A DNA stretch of 64,000 nucleotides from Bifidobacteriaceae bacterium UBA2724 (GTDB lineage: Bacteria; Actinomycetota; Actinomycetes; Actinomycetales; Bifidobacteriaceae): the NCBI GenBank assembly GCA_002353815.1, contig DEKK01000003.1:262481-326480 (forward strand), read 5' to 3'. A program made the position numbers and the translations under genes. The notes beneath the pieces are model-generated. The model was given only the letters and a program-made list of their open reading frames with translations. It was not told the origin of the DNA and did no database searches. How positions within the stretch are numbered: the first letter of the stretch is position 1; the number at the start of each line of letters is the position of its first letter. Of this stretch, positions 18,998 to 28,411 are shown piece by piece.

Positions 18998-21277
18998 CTA
19001 GAGCTCCAGATCGTCTGCGTCGGCTTCGGTGCGCACGATGGCCAGGCGTTGCGTCGGGCGAGTCATCGCCACATACATGTCGGCCGCGGCGACGAGACGG
19101 GACGCCGCATTCGCGACGATGAGCCCGGGCTCCACGAGCACGACGGCATCGAACTCGAGGCCCTTGACCTCCTGCGACTGGCAGACCATGATCTGGCTGT
19201 CCCACACGGTCTGCGAGCTCAGACGGTTCCATTCCTTGGCATCCACTGTGTTGCGCAGGGCAAGCATGACCGATTTGCGCACGCCGTCGATGATCTCGGA
19301 GTCGGCGATCACCGCCACGCGGCCCGCGCCGTCCGCATCGACGAACTCCTTGACGCAACCCATCGTCGCCGAGGCGACTTTGTCAAGCAGCTCCGCGTTG
19401 CCGGAGACGGTGAAGCGCCGCACGGAATCGGGGATGTGGCGCACGGCCGACACCGTGGAGACGTACAGGCCCTCGGATTGCGCGAAATCGGATGCGAGGT
19501 GCGACACCTCCTCGGGGTTGCGGTAGTCGATCGTCAGCTCGTTGAGAGACCAATGCTCTTTGCCGAACAGCCCGTCCATGGTCCGGCTCCACGACCGGGT
19601 CCCGTTGAGGGCGCTCGTCTGTGCCACGTCGCCCACAATCGTGAACGACCGCGACGGGCAGCGGCGGATGAGCATGCGCCAATCCATGGGGGTGAGTTCC
19701 TGCGCCTCGTCCACGACGATATGGCCGTACGTCCACTCGCGGTCCTGGGCTGCGCGCTCGGCAAGGGTCTGGTCGGCGTCGCCGTAGATATTGTCGACGA
19801 GCGTTTTAGCATCGACGATTCCATTGCCGATGCCATTCTGCGACAGCGTGGCGATCGCGGCCTGCTCCTCTTCCTCGCGTTCCTTGCTCTTCCTGCGCCG
19901 GGCGATTTCCTCGCGCGGGTCGGGGCCCAGCAGTTCCATCGCCTCGTCGAGCAGCGGCACGTCGGAGCGGGTGAACGGAGCGTCCTTCGCACGGCACAGC
20001 GCATCCACCTCGGCGTGCTTGAGCCACGGCGCGTAACGGCGCAGCTTGTCGGGCTTCGAAAACATGTCGGCGAGCATCCACTGCGCGGTCATGGGCAGCC
20101 AGGCGAGGTTCACGGCACGTTTGAAATCCTGGCTCATGCGCAGCGAGGCGCGCACGTCGTTGATCTCATCGGCGGACGGTTCGTAGTCCAGTCCTTCGGC
20201 GTAGCGCATGACCATGGAGCTCATCACCGACTTGACGAAGGTCTCGCGCGCCTGGTTGTGGGGCTTGTGGGTGCGCCGGGCGTCGGTGATGGCCTGCTGG
20301 ATGTCGATGGCCTTCATCGGGATCTTGAAGTTGTTGAGAAGGATCGTCGGCAGTTTCGACGGCACGCGCTCGCGGCTGCGCACTGCGTTTTCGATGACCG
20401 ACGCCATGCGCTTGTCGCCCTTGAGGGCGGCGATGCGCGGCGTGTCCGTGGCCGTCGCGTTGACGCCCGGCAGCAGCGTGTCGATGGTGCGCGACACCAC
20501 GCCCGTCTCGCCCAGGGAGGGGAGCACCTGGTCGATGTAATGGAGGAACGCGGGGCTCGGGCCGATGATGAGCACGCCGGAGTGCGACAGGCGTTCGCGA
20601 TGCGAATACAGAAGGTAGGCGGCGCGGTGGAGGGCCACGGCGGTTTTGCCGGTGCCGGGGCCGCCCTGTACGACGAGGGCCTGGTTCATGTCGGCGCGGA
20701 TGATGCGGTCCTGCTCGGCCTGGATGGTGGCGACGATATCGGTCATCTTGCCGGTGCGCCGGCTCGACAACGACGCCATGAGCGCGCCTTCGCCAGTCAG
20801 CGTCCCCTGGTTCGTCGCCTGCTCGACCTGATCGGAATCGATGTCGAGCACTTCGTCTTCCACGCCCACCACTTCGCGCAGGCGCAGGGTGATGTGGCGG
20901 CGCATGGCAATGGACCCGTGCGCCTTGGGCGTCGCCTCGTAGAAGGGGCGTGCCGCCTCGGCGCGCCAATCGGTGACAATCGGCTCGTGGTTTGCATCCG
21001 ACAGTCCGACGCGGCCGATGTACAGACGGTTGTTGTTCACGTCGTCGAGCCTGCCGAAAACGAGACGGTCCTCGACGGCGCGCAGCTGCATGAGCCTGTC
21101 TTCGTACATGGTGGCGAAGGAATCGCGCTCCGTGCGCTGCGTCGGCGATCCATGCGAACCCGCGGCGCGAACCGCGGCGAGGCGCGACTTGGTCTGCGAA
21201 CGGATGTCATCCAGACGCGAATAGGCTCGGTCGACCTGCTTCTGCTCCTCATGGATCTGTGCGGCGTAATCCGACAT
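18998..21277 (-). CDS. HelD-like superfamily 1 DNA/RNA polymerase-associated motor ATPase
   Basis: A 759-residue UvrD-like ATPase. The N-terminal ~75 residues are a charged coiled-coil arm (HEEQKQVDRAYSRLDDIRSQ). Then come YIGRVGLSD and the TDWRAEAARPFYEA element typical of HelD, Walker A GGPGTGKTA, Walker B VDEAQEL, and a C-terminal motif with AMTRPTQRLAIV. HelD proteins release stalled RNA polymerase from DNA; this role is inferred from the family. It is divergent from the mra cluster. Confidence 0.85.
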   Translation of the reverse strand: MSDYAAQIHEEQKQVDRAYSRLDDIRSQTKSRLAAVRAAGSHGSPTQRTERDSFATMYEDRLMQLRAVEDRLVFGRLDDVNNNRLYIGRVGLSDANHEPIVTDWRAEAARPFYEATPKAHGSIAMRRHITLRLREVVGVEDEVLDIDSDQVEQATNQGTLTGEGALMASLSSRRTGKMTDIVATIQAEQDRIIRADMNQALVVQGGPGTGKTAVALHRAAYLLYSHRERLSHSGVLIIGPSPAFLHYIDQVLPSLGETGVVSRTIDTLLPGVNATATDTPRIAALKGDKRMASVIENAVRSRERVPSKLPTILLNNFKIPMKAIDIQQAITDARRTHKPHNQARETFVKSVMSSMVMRYAEGLDYEPSADEINDVRASLRMSQDFKRAVNLAWLPMTAQWMLADMFSKPDKLRRYAPWLKHAEVDALCRAKDAPFTRSDVPLLDEAMELLGPDPREEIARRRKSKEREEEEQAAIATLSQNGIGNGIVDAKTLVDNIYGDADQTLAERAAQDREWTYGHIVVDEAQELTPMDWRMLIRRCPSRSFTIVGDVAQTSALNGTRSWSRTMDGLFGKEHWSLNELTIDYRNPEEVSHLASDFAQSEGLYVSTVSAVRHIPDSVRRFTVSGNAELLDKVASATMGCVKEFVDADGAGRVAVIADSEIIDGVRKSVMLALRNTVDAKEWNRLSSQTVWDSQIMVCQSQEVKGLEFDAVVLVEPGLIVANAASRLVAAADMYVAMTRPTQRLAIVRTEADADDLEL

Positions 21278-21577
21278 ACATGTCCCCTCATCTGCTGTGG
21301 GGCGGCGCTGCTGCGGGGCCCCAAAGAAAAAGTGCTAGTCAATCTTACACGACGTGCGATCACCAACAAGGGGTTTGTCTGATGGCGAAAACCGATTCCG
21401 CCGTCGGGGTGCTTCGTCGTGCGCGTCGGTTGTGTTACCGACGGATTCCGTCGGCGCGGCGCAATGCACGGTAGATTATCCGTGAAAATGACAAAATGTG
21501 GGGAAGTGTGGTGAAAAGTGGGGTAAAGTGGTGAACCGATTCTGGTAGTGGAGAAGTGTCGTCGGGAGGAGGTGCCC
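21278..21577. other. Divergent control region between the HelD-like gene and mraZ
   Basis: This region holds the promoter of the division cluster. Visible elements are a 7-bp hairpin at 21438-21454 (CCGACGG, ATT loop, CCGTCGG) and four 10-base MraZ-type repeats at 21497-21536. I cannot assign a clear -35/-10 pair. Confidence 0.55.
21497..21536 (+). promoter_or_regulatory. MraZ-binding boxes: four 10-base direct repeats
   Basis: Four adjacent units read TGTGGGGAAG, TGTGGTGAAA, AGTGGGGTAA and AGTGGTGAAC, each with a GTGG core in exact 10-base phase. MraZ is known to bind GTGGG-like direct repeats spaced by one helical turn in front of its own operon, so these are very probably the autoregulatory sites. 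Confidence 0.85.
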
Positions 21578-22093
21578 ATGGACGGCGAAACCGCGACTCC
21601 TCAGACGCCCCAGGGCGCCGCGATTCCCGCGGACCCGGCCGCCGGCGCCATCCCCTCGATGCTTCTGGGCACCTACACGCCCAAGGTCGACGCCAAGGGA
21701 CGCGTCGCCCTTCCCGCCAAATTCCGCACCCAGCTCGGATCCGGATGCGTGCTTGCCCGCGGCCAGGAACGCTGTCTGTATCTTTTCCCCATGGCTCAGT
21801 TCCAGCGCGTCGCGGCTAAGGTGCAGCAGGTGTCGCTGTCGAACAAGCAGGCGCGCCAGTACCTTCGCGTCTTCCTTTCCGGCGCCGTCGACGAGGTCCC
21901 CGACAAGCAGGGCCGCGTCGTGATCCCCCAGATGCTCCGCGACTACGCAGGGCTGACCGACGACATCGTCATCATCGGTGTGGGCACCCGCGCCGAGGTG
22001 TGGGATAAGGATGCCTGGAACGAATACCTGAACCAGCAGGAGGACGAGTACTCCGACATGGCGGATGACATTTTCGCGGCGGGTGGTTTCTGA
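21578..22093 (+). CDS. mraZ: Transcriptional regulator MraZ
   Basis: First gene of the division and wall cluster. The start at 21578 follows a strong GGGAGGAGG site, giving 171 residues. About 25 disordered residues come first, then two AbrB-like SpoVT/MraZ domains: LGTYTPKVDAKGRVALPAKFR (about 29-49) and VDEVPDKQGRVVIPQMLR (about 105-122). It binds the repeats at 21497-21536 and probably tunes expression of its own operon. The stop overlaps the rsmH start (TGATG). Confidence 0.95.
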   Translation: MDGETATPQTPQGAAIPADPAAGAIPSMLLGTYTPKVDAKGRVALPAKFRTQLGSGCVLARGQERCLYLFPMAQFQRVAAKVQQVSLSNKQARQYLRVFLSGAVDEVPDKQGRVVIPQMLRDYAGLTDDIVIIGVGTRAEVWDKDAWNEYLNQQEDEYSDMADDIFAAGGF

Positions 22094-23301
22094 TGGCAGG
22101 GAACGCAATGAACGCCGCCAAGGCGGCGGAAGCCGCGGCCGCGGCGCGGAACGCCCAGACGACGGATGCCGCCATCGACGCGGCGATCGCCAACGGCGAC
22201 CTGACGGCCATCCATCAACCCGTGCTGCTTGACGACTGCGTGCGGCTCGTCACCGAAAACCTTGCATCGAGCGCGGCACGCCATGGCTCGGCGCCGATCA
22301 TCGTCGACTGCACCCTTGGCCTCGCCGGCCACTCCTCGGCGTTCCTCGCCGCGGCTCCCACGGCGCGCCTCATCGGCATCGACCGCGACGCCGAGGCGTT
22401 GGCAATGGCGACGGAACGCCTTGCGCGCGCTGGGTTCTCCGACCGTTTCACGCCCGTCCATGCAGCCTTCGACGACTTCGTTTCGGTGCTCGACGACCAA
22501 GGGGTCGACACGGTTGACGCCGTCTTCATGGATCTCGGGCTGTCGAGCCTGCAGATCGATGAGACCGACCGCGGTTTCTCGTATTCGCATGACGCGCCGC
22601 TCGACATGCGCATGGACCCCACGCAGCCGGTCACCGCGGCCACCATCCTGGCCACCTACGACGCCGACGATCTGCGCCGCATCTTTCGTGACTACGGCGA
22701 GGAGCGCTTCGCCGGCCCCATCGCGCAGCGCATCGTGCGCGAGCGCGAGATCGGGCCGATCGAAACCTCGGCACAGCTCAACCGAATCGTCGATGAGACG
22801 ATCCCGCGCTCGCACCGTGCGTCCGGCAACCCCGCCAAACGCGTGTTCCAGGCGCTGCGCATCGAGGTGAACGGCGAGCTCGACAAGCTGTCGCGCACGC
22901 TTCCGCAGGCCGCGCTGCGCCTGTCGGTCGGCGGGCGCCTGGTGGTGGAGTCCTACCATTCGCTCGAAGACCGCACGGTCAAGCGTTTCATGGCCCAGGG
23001 GCTCATGGCCGATGTGCCGGCGGGCATGCCCGTGGTGCCGCCGGACGCGCAGCCGTTCTTCGCAGACATCGCCCGGGGCGCGATCAAGGCCGACGACGCC
23101 GAAATCGCATCCAACCCACGGTCGGCGTCGGTGAGGCTCAGGGCCGTCGAGCTCACGCGCCCCATCCCGCACGACCGCAGAAAAACACTTGCTCGGGAAG
23201 CGTCGCCAGTAACGCCGGCGGATCGCCGTAGATCCAAGGGAGCGCATGGCGCGCACCGCAACCACACATCACAGAGGAATGGAAGGACAACTGGAAGATG
23301 A
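22093..23301 (+). CDS. rsmH: 16S rRNA (cytosine1402-N4)-methyltransferase RsmH (MraW)
   Basis: Methylates C1402 of 16S rRNA in the decoding centre. At 402 residues it is longer than the usual ~310 because of a 35-residue Ala-rich N-terminal extension and a basic C-terminal tail. Family motifs are HQPVLLDDCV, the SAM site VDCTLGLAGHSS, FMDLGLSSLQID and the RGFSYSHDAPLDMRM segment. It is translationally coupled to mraZ by a TGATG overlap and to the next gene by ATGA. Confidence 0.95.
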   Translation: MAGNAMNAAKAAEAAAAARNAQTTDAAIDAAIANGDLTAIHQPVLLDDCVRLVTENLASSAARHGSAPIIVDCTLGLAGHSSAFLAAAPTARLIGIDRDAEALAMATERLARAGFSDRFTPVHAAFDDFVSVLDDQGVDTVDAVFMDLGLSSLQIDETDRGFSYSHDAPLDMRMDPTQPVTAATILATYDADDLRRIFRDYGEERFAGPIAQRIVREREIGPIETSAQLNRIVDETIPRSHRASGNPAKRVFQALRIEVNGELDKLSRTLPQAALRLSVGGRLVVESYHSLEDRTVKRFMAQGLMADVPAGMPVVPPDAQPFFADIARGAIKADDAEIASNPRSASVRLRAVELTRPIPHDRRKTLAREASPVTPADRRRSKGAHGAHRNHTSQRNGRTTGR

Positions 23302-23945
23302 GCACTGCAGTGCAGCCAAGGATCGTCCGCTCCCGTTCGGATGAGCGAACGGAGCGTGAGGATTCGGCACGCCGCGACGAGCGGCAGGTCGTGGGGCGTG
23401 GCGACGAGGCCTTCGACTTCCGCGCCCAGGAGAGCCGGACGCCGGGACGGGTGGCGCATGCCTCCTCCGCCGCGGCGGTGTCCTTGCCGTCCATGCTCGG
23501 AAGCGCGTCGCCCATGCGCTCCCACGCCGGCGCCGTGCGCGTGTCGTCCCGCATCACGGCGGCCGCCCGCGTCTCCGCGTTGCCCAAGCCGGCGCGTTCC
23601 CTCGAAAGCCGTCCCAAGGCGCGTTCCGTCGCCGAGCGCACCGTGTCCGTCAAGGCCAAGGCCGGCATCCGCGCGCGCAAGCGCACGACCATCGTGCCGA
23701 TCGTCATCGCCATGGTGGCGCTTGTGCTGTCGATCGTCGGCACCATGTCGCTGCACATGGTCATGATCGAGGATTCCTTCGAACTCACGCGCGTCGAGCA
23801 GACGAACACCCAGCTGCGCCAGGATATCGAGAACGACCAACTGCAGATCGACCAGCAGAGCGCCAACCTGCCGAACAAGGCCACGGACCTGGGCATGCAG
23901 CCCGGTTCCGATTCCGTCACCCTTGACATGGGGAACGATCAATGA
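23298..23945 (+). CDS. ftsL: FtsL-like one-pass division protein
   Basis: 215 residues. A long disordered basic cytoplasmic region comes first (1-130), then one membrane helix (about 134-156, TIVPIVIAMVALVLSIVGTM) and a short external coiled coil (NTQLRQDIENDQLQIDQQ). Sequence identity to FtsL is low, as is usual for this family, but the position between rsmH and ftsI, the topology and the coiled coil fit FtsL, which bridges FtsQ and FtsI in the divisome. It overlaps its neighbours on both sides by 4 bases. Confidence 0.75.
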   Translation: MSTAVQPRIVRSRSDERTEREDSARRDERQVVGRGDEAFDFRAQESRTPGRVAHASSAAAVSLPSMLGSASPMRSHAGAVRVSSRITAAARVSALPKPARSLESRPKARSVAERTVSVKAKAGIRARKRTTIVPIVIAMVALVLSIVGTMSLHMVMIEDSFELTRVEQTNTQLRQDIENDQLQIDQQSANLPNKATDLGMQPGSDSVTLDMGNDQ

Positions 23946-25759
23946 AATTGGGCAAACGCGTCTCCCGAAACAGCCGGCGGTCGCAAGGGGGCGGTGACGA
24001 CCCTCTGTACAAGCGCATCATCGGCTTCGTCGTGGTCATCGGCCTGGTGTTCGTCGCCAGCGTGGCGCGTTTGGCCTATCTGCAGATCGGCGGGACGGAG
24101 CGGGCCAAGCAGGCCGCCAACATCCGCACCGTCACCAAGACGTCGCACGGCGTGCGCGGCATGATCGTCGATACGAACGGACAGGTGCTCGCGCAATCCG
24201 TCGAACGCTACACGATGTATGCCGATCAGAACGGCGCCAAGGCCTTCCAACCCGTCAAATGCACGGGCAAGAACTCGTCCACCTGCCATAGCCTCGATGG
24301 CAAGAACCTCACCTCGACTGGAGTCGAGGCGGTCGCCGAGCTTCTCGCGCCGGTACTGGGCAAGAGCGTCATGGAGCTGGGCGGCATGCTCACGGGCGAC
24401 AGCTCGTACGTCGTCATCGAAAAGGACGTGACCCCCGAGCTCAAGGAACAGGTCGAGGACCTGCACCTGAGCACCGTCATCGGCTTCGAGGAGACCTCGC
24501 AGCGCATGTACCCCAGCGACACGCTGCTCGGTGACGTGCTCGGCGGCGTCGACAACAGCGGCACCGGCGTGGCCGGCATCGAGCTCATGATGAACGATGC
24601 GCTGAGCGGCGTGGATGGCAGCACCACCTACCAGGCCGGCGCGACGGGACAGGTGATTCCGGGCACCGAGTTGGATTCCACGGCGGCGCTGAACGGCGGC
24701 ACCGTCACGCTCACCATCGACCGCGACGTGCAGTGGTACGTCGAGAAGGTGCTCAAGGAGCAGGTAGAGAAAGAGAACGCCGCGTGGGGCATCGCCATCG
24801 TGCAGGAGACCAAGACGGGCAAGCTGCTCGCGGTCGCCGATACCTCGGGCATCTCCGCAGGCGGCGACGAGGCCAAGACCACGGCCGCGATTTCCATGAC
24901 CGAGACCTTCGAACCGGGGTCGCTCGGCAAGGTCATCACCACCGCCGCGCTGATACAGGAAGGCCTGCACAAGGCCACGGACCAGTTCACCGTGCCGTCG
25001 TCGATCACAATCGACGGCCAGACGTACCAGGACGCCGAATCCCATGCCACGAAGCGCTACACTCTGGCGGGAATCCTGCAGTATTCCTCGAACGTCGGCA
25101 CCATCATGGCCTCCGAGAACTATCCGCTCGAGAAGCGATACGAATACCTCAAGAAATTCGGCATCGGCGAATCCACGGGCATCGGATTCCCCGGTGAATC
25201 CACCGGCCTGCTGTCCAACTACACCGACTGGGATGGCCGCACCCAGAACGTCGTGCTCTTCGGCCAGGGCTATGCCGTCACCGCCTTGCAGATACTCAAC
25301 GCCATCTCCACGGTCGCCAACGGCGGTGTGCGAGTGGGACAGAGCCTCATCGAATCCGCCACCGACGCCAACGGCAACGATGTGACGCCCAGGCCCAACG
25401 ATCCCGTGCAGGTCGTGAGCGCGGACGCCGCCAGCGACACGCTCAACGCCATGGAAAGCGTCGCCGAGCATTACCAGCGGTACGTCGGCGTCCCGGGATA
25501 CCGCACCGCCGGCAAGACGGGCACCGCGCAGGTCGCCGGCGCCGACGGCAACCTCACCAGCCACATCGGCGACTACGTGACCACCATCCCGGTCAACGAC
25601 CCCCAGTTCACCATCGGCGTGTTCGTCAAGGACCCCTCCAGCGGCTGGGGCGTCACCAGCGCCGGCCCCGTGACCGCGGAAATCGGACAGTTCCTCATGG
25701 AGAAGTACCAGGTGGCCAAGTCCCCGGCCAGGACCGACGCCATCGCCACGGAGTGGTGA
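23942..25759 (+). CDS. ftsI: Penicillin-binding protein, septal transpeptidase FtsI (PBP3)
   Basis: Cross-links septal peptidoglycan. 605 residues: cytoplasmic start, membrane anchor (about 23-45, IIGFVVVIGLVFVASVARLAYLQ split here for length), a PBP dimer-type pedestal domain with RGMIVDTNGQVLA, and a C-terminal transpeptidase. The catalytic serine is Ser327 in EPGSLGK (SxxK), with SSN at 382-384 and KTG at 525-527. No PASTA domain is present. It is coupled to the ftsL-like gene by ATGA. Confidence 0.93.
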   Translation: MKLGKRVSRNSRRSQGGGDDPLYKRIIGFVVVIGLVFVASVARLAYLQIGGTERAKQAANIRTVTKTSHGVRGMIVDTNGQVLAQSVERYTMYADQNGAKAFQPVKCTGKNSSTCHSLDGKNLTSTGVEAVAELLAPVLGKSVMELGGMLTGDSSYVVIEKDVTPELKEQVEDLHLSTVIGFEETSQRMYPSDTLLGDVLGGVDNSGTGVAGIELMMNDALSGVDGSTTYQAGATGQVIPGTELDSTAALNGGTVTLTIDRDVQWYVEKVLKEQVEKENAAWGIAIVQETKTGKLLAVADTSGISAGGDEAKTTAAISMTETFEPGSLGKVITTAALIQEGLHKATDQFTVPSSITIDGQTYQDAESHATKRYTLAGILQYSSNVGTIMASENYPLEKRYEYLKKFGIGESTGIGFPGESTGLLSNYTDWDGRTQNVVLFGQGYAVTALQILNAISTVANGGVRVGQSLIESATDANGNDVTPRPNDPVQVVSADAASDTLNAMESVAEHYQRYVGVPGYRTAGKTGTAQVAGADGNLTSHIGDYVTTIPVNDPQFTIGVFVKDPSSGWGVTSAGPVTAEIGQFLMEKYQVAKSPARTDAIATEW

Positions 25760-25883
25760 GGGCGTAACGAAAGGCGCCGCATGCGGGACGGGCCGCGGCT
25801 GATGCGATAATATACAGTCGTCGCGGTTCGTCTCGCACTTGGCTGCGGACACATGCTTCGAATCGCGGGAAGGAGCGAATGCG

Positions 25884-26777
25884 ATGGGCTCGGTATGCGA
25901 ATCCACGACGGAGCGAACGACCATCGGCGACCTCCGTGACCGTTTCGGTGTGGACATCGGCTCCGGAGAAGCCGCACCTGTCACGGTGACGTCCATCGCC
26001 GACGACCTGCAGTCCGTCACACCCGGTGCCCTGTTCATCGCCGGCGCTGGAGTGCATGTCAGCCCCGATCTGGTCAGTGCGGCCGCCGACCGCGGCGCGT
26101 ACGCCGTGCTGCTGCCCACATCGCGCAAGCCCGAATTCAATTCTCTCGACCCCGACATCCCCGTTCTTTTCGGCGACCTCACGCCCACGCAGCTGTCGAC
26201 GCTCGCCGCGCAGATGACAGGGTATCCCGCCAACCAGCTGGCCATTTTCACGGTCTGCGGCGGCGATTCCGCCAACTGCTCCGAGGCGCTGGCCGATTTG
26301 CTGCATGTCCTCGGCAACCCCGTGGGGCTGCTCAGCAGCGTGGGCTCGTATTCCTTGGAACGCGACCTGACATATTCGTATCCCCTCAGCGGCCTCGAGG
26401 TCGAGGCCATGCTTTTCGCCGCCATGGAGGACGGTGCCACGTCGGTGGTCATCGACGCCTCCGACACAACGCTGAGCGACGGCGCCCTGGCGGGCGTGAG
26501 CGTCGACGTCTGCGGACTGCTCGACGACGTGGGCGTATCCGATTCGCCCGACGAGGCCATGAAACGCAGCCTCGCCCGCTACGGCGCGCAGATCAGTGAA
26601 AACACCCATACCACGACGCGGACGCATGATTCCGACGAGGTGGCCGCCGAGAACGTGAAGGACGGCGACGGCGTGACCGTCGACCAGCTGTCGATCGGCA
26701 TCGCGATGGTCATGCAGGCCGGCATCCGCAAGAGCGGCATTCGCAACGCGCTGAGGGTCATCAGGGATTTCGCATAG
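25884..26777 (+). CDS. Degenerate MurE-like Mur ligase homologue (probably non-catalytic)
   Basis: 297 residues starting at the ATG after AAGGAGCG. The N-terminal ~115 residues resemble the UDP-MurNAc-tripeptide-binding domain of MurE (SIADDLQSVTPGALFIAGAG). The segment that should be the ATP-binding loop GTNGKTT reads VCGGDSANCSEAL (about 124-136), with no lysine. Later parts are shortened (real MurE is ~490 residues) and the C-terminal ligase domain is missing. It occupies the murE position between ftsI and murF. A true MurE must be encoded elsewhere. It could be a regulatory or scaffold paralogue; the function is unknown. Confidence 0.75.
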   Translation: MGSVCESTTERTTIGDLRDRFGVDIGSGEAAPVTVTSIADDLQSVTPGALFIAGAGVHVSPDLVSAAADRGAYAVLLPTSRKPEFNSLDPDIPVLFGDLTPTQLSTLAAQMTGYPANQLAIFTVCGGDSANCSEALADLLHVLGNPVGLLSSVGSYSLERDLTYSYPLSGLEVEAMLFAAMEDGATSVVIDASDTTLSDGALAGVSVDVCGLLDDVGVSDSPDEAMKRSLARYGAQISENTHTTTRTHDSDEVAAENVKDGDGVTVDQLSIGIAMVMQAGIRKSGIRNALRVIRDFA

Positions 26778-26851
26778 ACGCGGAACGTTGCAGAACGGAC
26801 AGGAACGGTGATTCACACGATCATGACGGACGAGAGGAAGGCGGATTCACG

Positions 26852-28321
26852 ATGATGCATCTGACGGTGGAACAGCTGGCGCAGGCGACTGGCGGGCAGC
26901 TTGTCGGCGGCGACGCCGGCGCCGTGGTGACATCCGTCGTCACCGACTCGAGGCAGGCGGGCGCCGGCAGTCTCTTCGTCGCCATCAAAGGGCGGCGTGC
27001 GGACGGGCATGATTTCGTGCGGTCGGTCGCCGAGCAAGGCGCCGCCGCCGCTCTTGTGGACCACAGGGTGTCCGACGCGGACATCGCCCAGATCGTCGTG
27101 GCCGACACCGTGGCCGCGCTGGGTGCCGTGGCGCATGCCAACGTCGAGACGCGGCGCGCGTCACAGGACCCGTTCACCGTCGTCGCCCTCACGGGGTCCG
27201 TCGGCAAGACCACGACGAAGGACCTTCTGCGCGACATCCTCGCGACCCAGGCGCCCACCGTGGCGCCCATCGGCTCCTTCAACAATGAGATAGGGCTTCC
27301 CCTCACCGCCACCCAGGTCTGCGACGACACCCGGTATCTCATCGCGGAGATGGGTGCGTCCGCCATGGGCGAAATCCGGCGGCTCACCTCGATCGTGCGC
27401 CCCGACGTGGCGATCGTGCTCAAAGTGGGCGTCGCGCATCTGGGCGGCTTCGGCTCCGTCGAGAACATCCGAAAGGCCAAGTCCGAGATAGTCCAGGCCC
27501 TTCCCGCCGACGGCATCGCGATCCTTAACGCCGACGACCCGCGTGTGGCGACCATGGAAGACATGACGCAGGCGACCGACGTCCGCTGGTTCGGCATCGA
27601 CGAATCCAACCATGCGTGTGATGTGCGCGCGGAAAACATCGACGTGGACTCCGAAGACCGGCCGGTGTTCGACCTCGTGGCCGGAGGCGACCGCGCCTCC
27701 GTGCGACTCGCCCTGCGCGGACGGCACAATGTCATGAATGCCCTCGCCGCCACGACCGCCGCTCTCGCGTTGGGTGTGCCGTTTGCCGACATTGTGACAG
27801 TGCTCGGCTCCCATGCGGCTGAAAGCCCGCACCGCATGGCGGTTTCCACGGTCACCCGGTCCGTGGATGGCACCGATGTGTCGTTCACCCTCATCGACGA
27901 TTCCTTCAATGCGAATCCGGATTCCATGAAGGCGGGGCTCGACGGCCTCGCCGAATGGCATGCCGGCGCCGGTCAGGACAGGCCGTACCGTGTGGCCGTG
28001 CTGGGCGCCATGCTCGAACTGGGCGAGGATGACGCCGCCAAGCACCGCGACATCGGCGCCTACTGCGTCGAGCGTGGCATCGACGCCCTCATCGCGGTCG
28101 GCGGGGACGACGACAACCTCAACCGCCTGGCGCAGGCCTTTGCCGACGGTGCGACGCAGGCCGACACGAAACACCTCATGCACGTGACGAGGGTTCGCAG
28201 CGCCGACGAGGCGGATGCCGAAGTCATGCGAATCGTGGCCATGCATCCCCGGGCGACGGTGCTGCTCAAAGGCTCCCACGCCTCCGGCCTCAGCGCGCTC
28301 GCCTCGCGCTGGACCGACTGA
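26852..28321 (+). CDS. murF: UDP-N-acetylmuramoyl-tripeptide--D-alanyl-D-alanine ligase MurF
   Basis: Adds D-Ala-D-Ala to the UDP-MurNAc-tripeptide in the cytoplasm. 489 residues with the three Mur ligase domains: N-terminal UDP-binding part (VTDSRQAGAGSLFVAIKG), ATP loop TGSVGKTTTKD, ASAMGEI and GRHNVMNALAA, and the C-terminal domain with DDSFNANPDS, which is a MurF signature. Two ATG codons lie in tandem (26852, 26855) after GAGAGGAAGG and either may be used. Confidence 0.95.
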   Translation: MMHLTVEQLAQATGGQLVGGDAGAVVTSVVTDSRQAGAGSLFVAIKGRRADGHDFVRSVAEQGAAAALVDHRVSDADIAQIVVADTVAALGAVAHANVETRRASQDPFTVVALTGSVGKTTTKDLLRDILATQAPTVAPIGSFNNEIGLPLTATQVCDDTRYLIAEMGASAMGEIRRLTSIVRPDVAIVLKVGVAHLGGFGSVENIRKAKSEIVQALPADGIAILNADDPRVATMEDMTQATDVRWFGIDESNHACDVRAENIDVDSEDRPVFDLVAGGDRASVRLALRGRHNVMNALAATTAALALGVPFADIVTVLGSHAAESPHRMAVSTVTRSVDGTDVSFTLIDDSFNANPDSMKAGLDGLAEWHAGAGQDRPYRVAVLGAMLELGEDDAAKHRDIGAYCVERGIDALIAVGGDDDNLNRLAQAFADGATQADTKHLMHVTRVRSADEADAEVMRIVAMHPRATVLLKGSHASGLSALASRWTD

Positions 28322-28411
28322 CACGGGACGCCGCGCGCTATGACAGCCCCACACTTCGATTCCCCACAGCATTCCATGCAGGCCGACGAGAGATAGAAAA
28401 GAGAACTGCGC

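Noticed and set aside
18872..21382. 836-codon open frame on the plus strand opposite the HelD-like gene
   Set aside because: The minus strand carries clear helicase motifs; the plus frame is a high-GC artefact without a ribosome site.
23939..26560. 873-codon open frame on the minus strand opposite ftsI and the MurE-like gene
   Set aside because: It is a shadow: the plus strand has ftsI with all catalytic motifs, and the minus product has no domain and a composition typical of reversed GC-rich codons.
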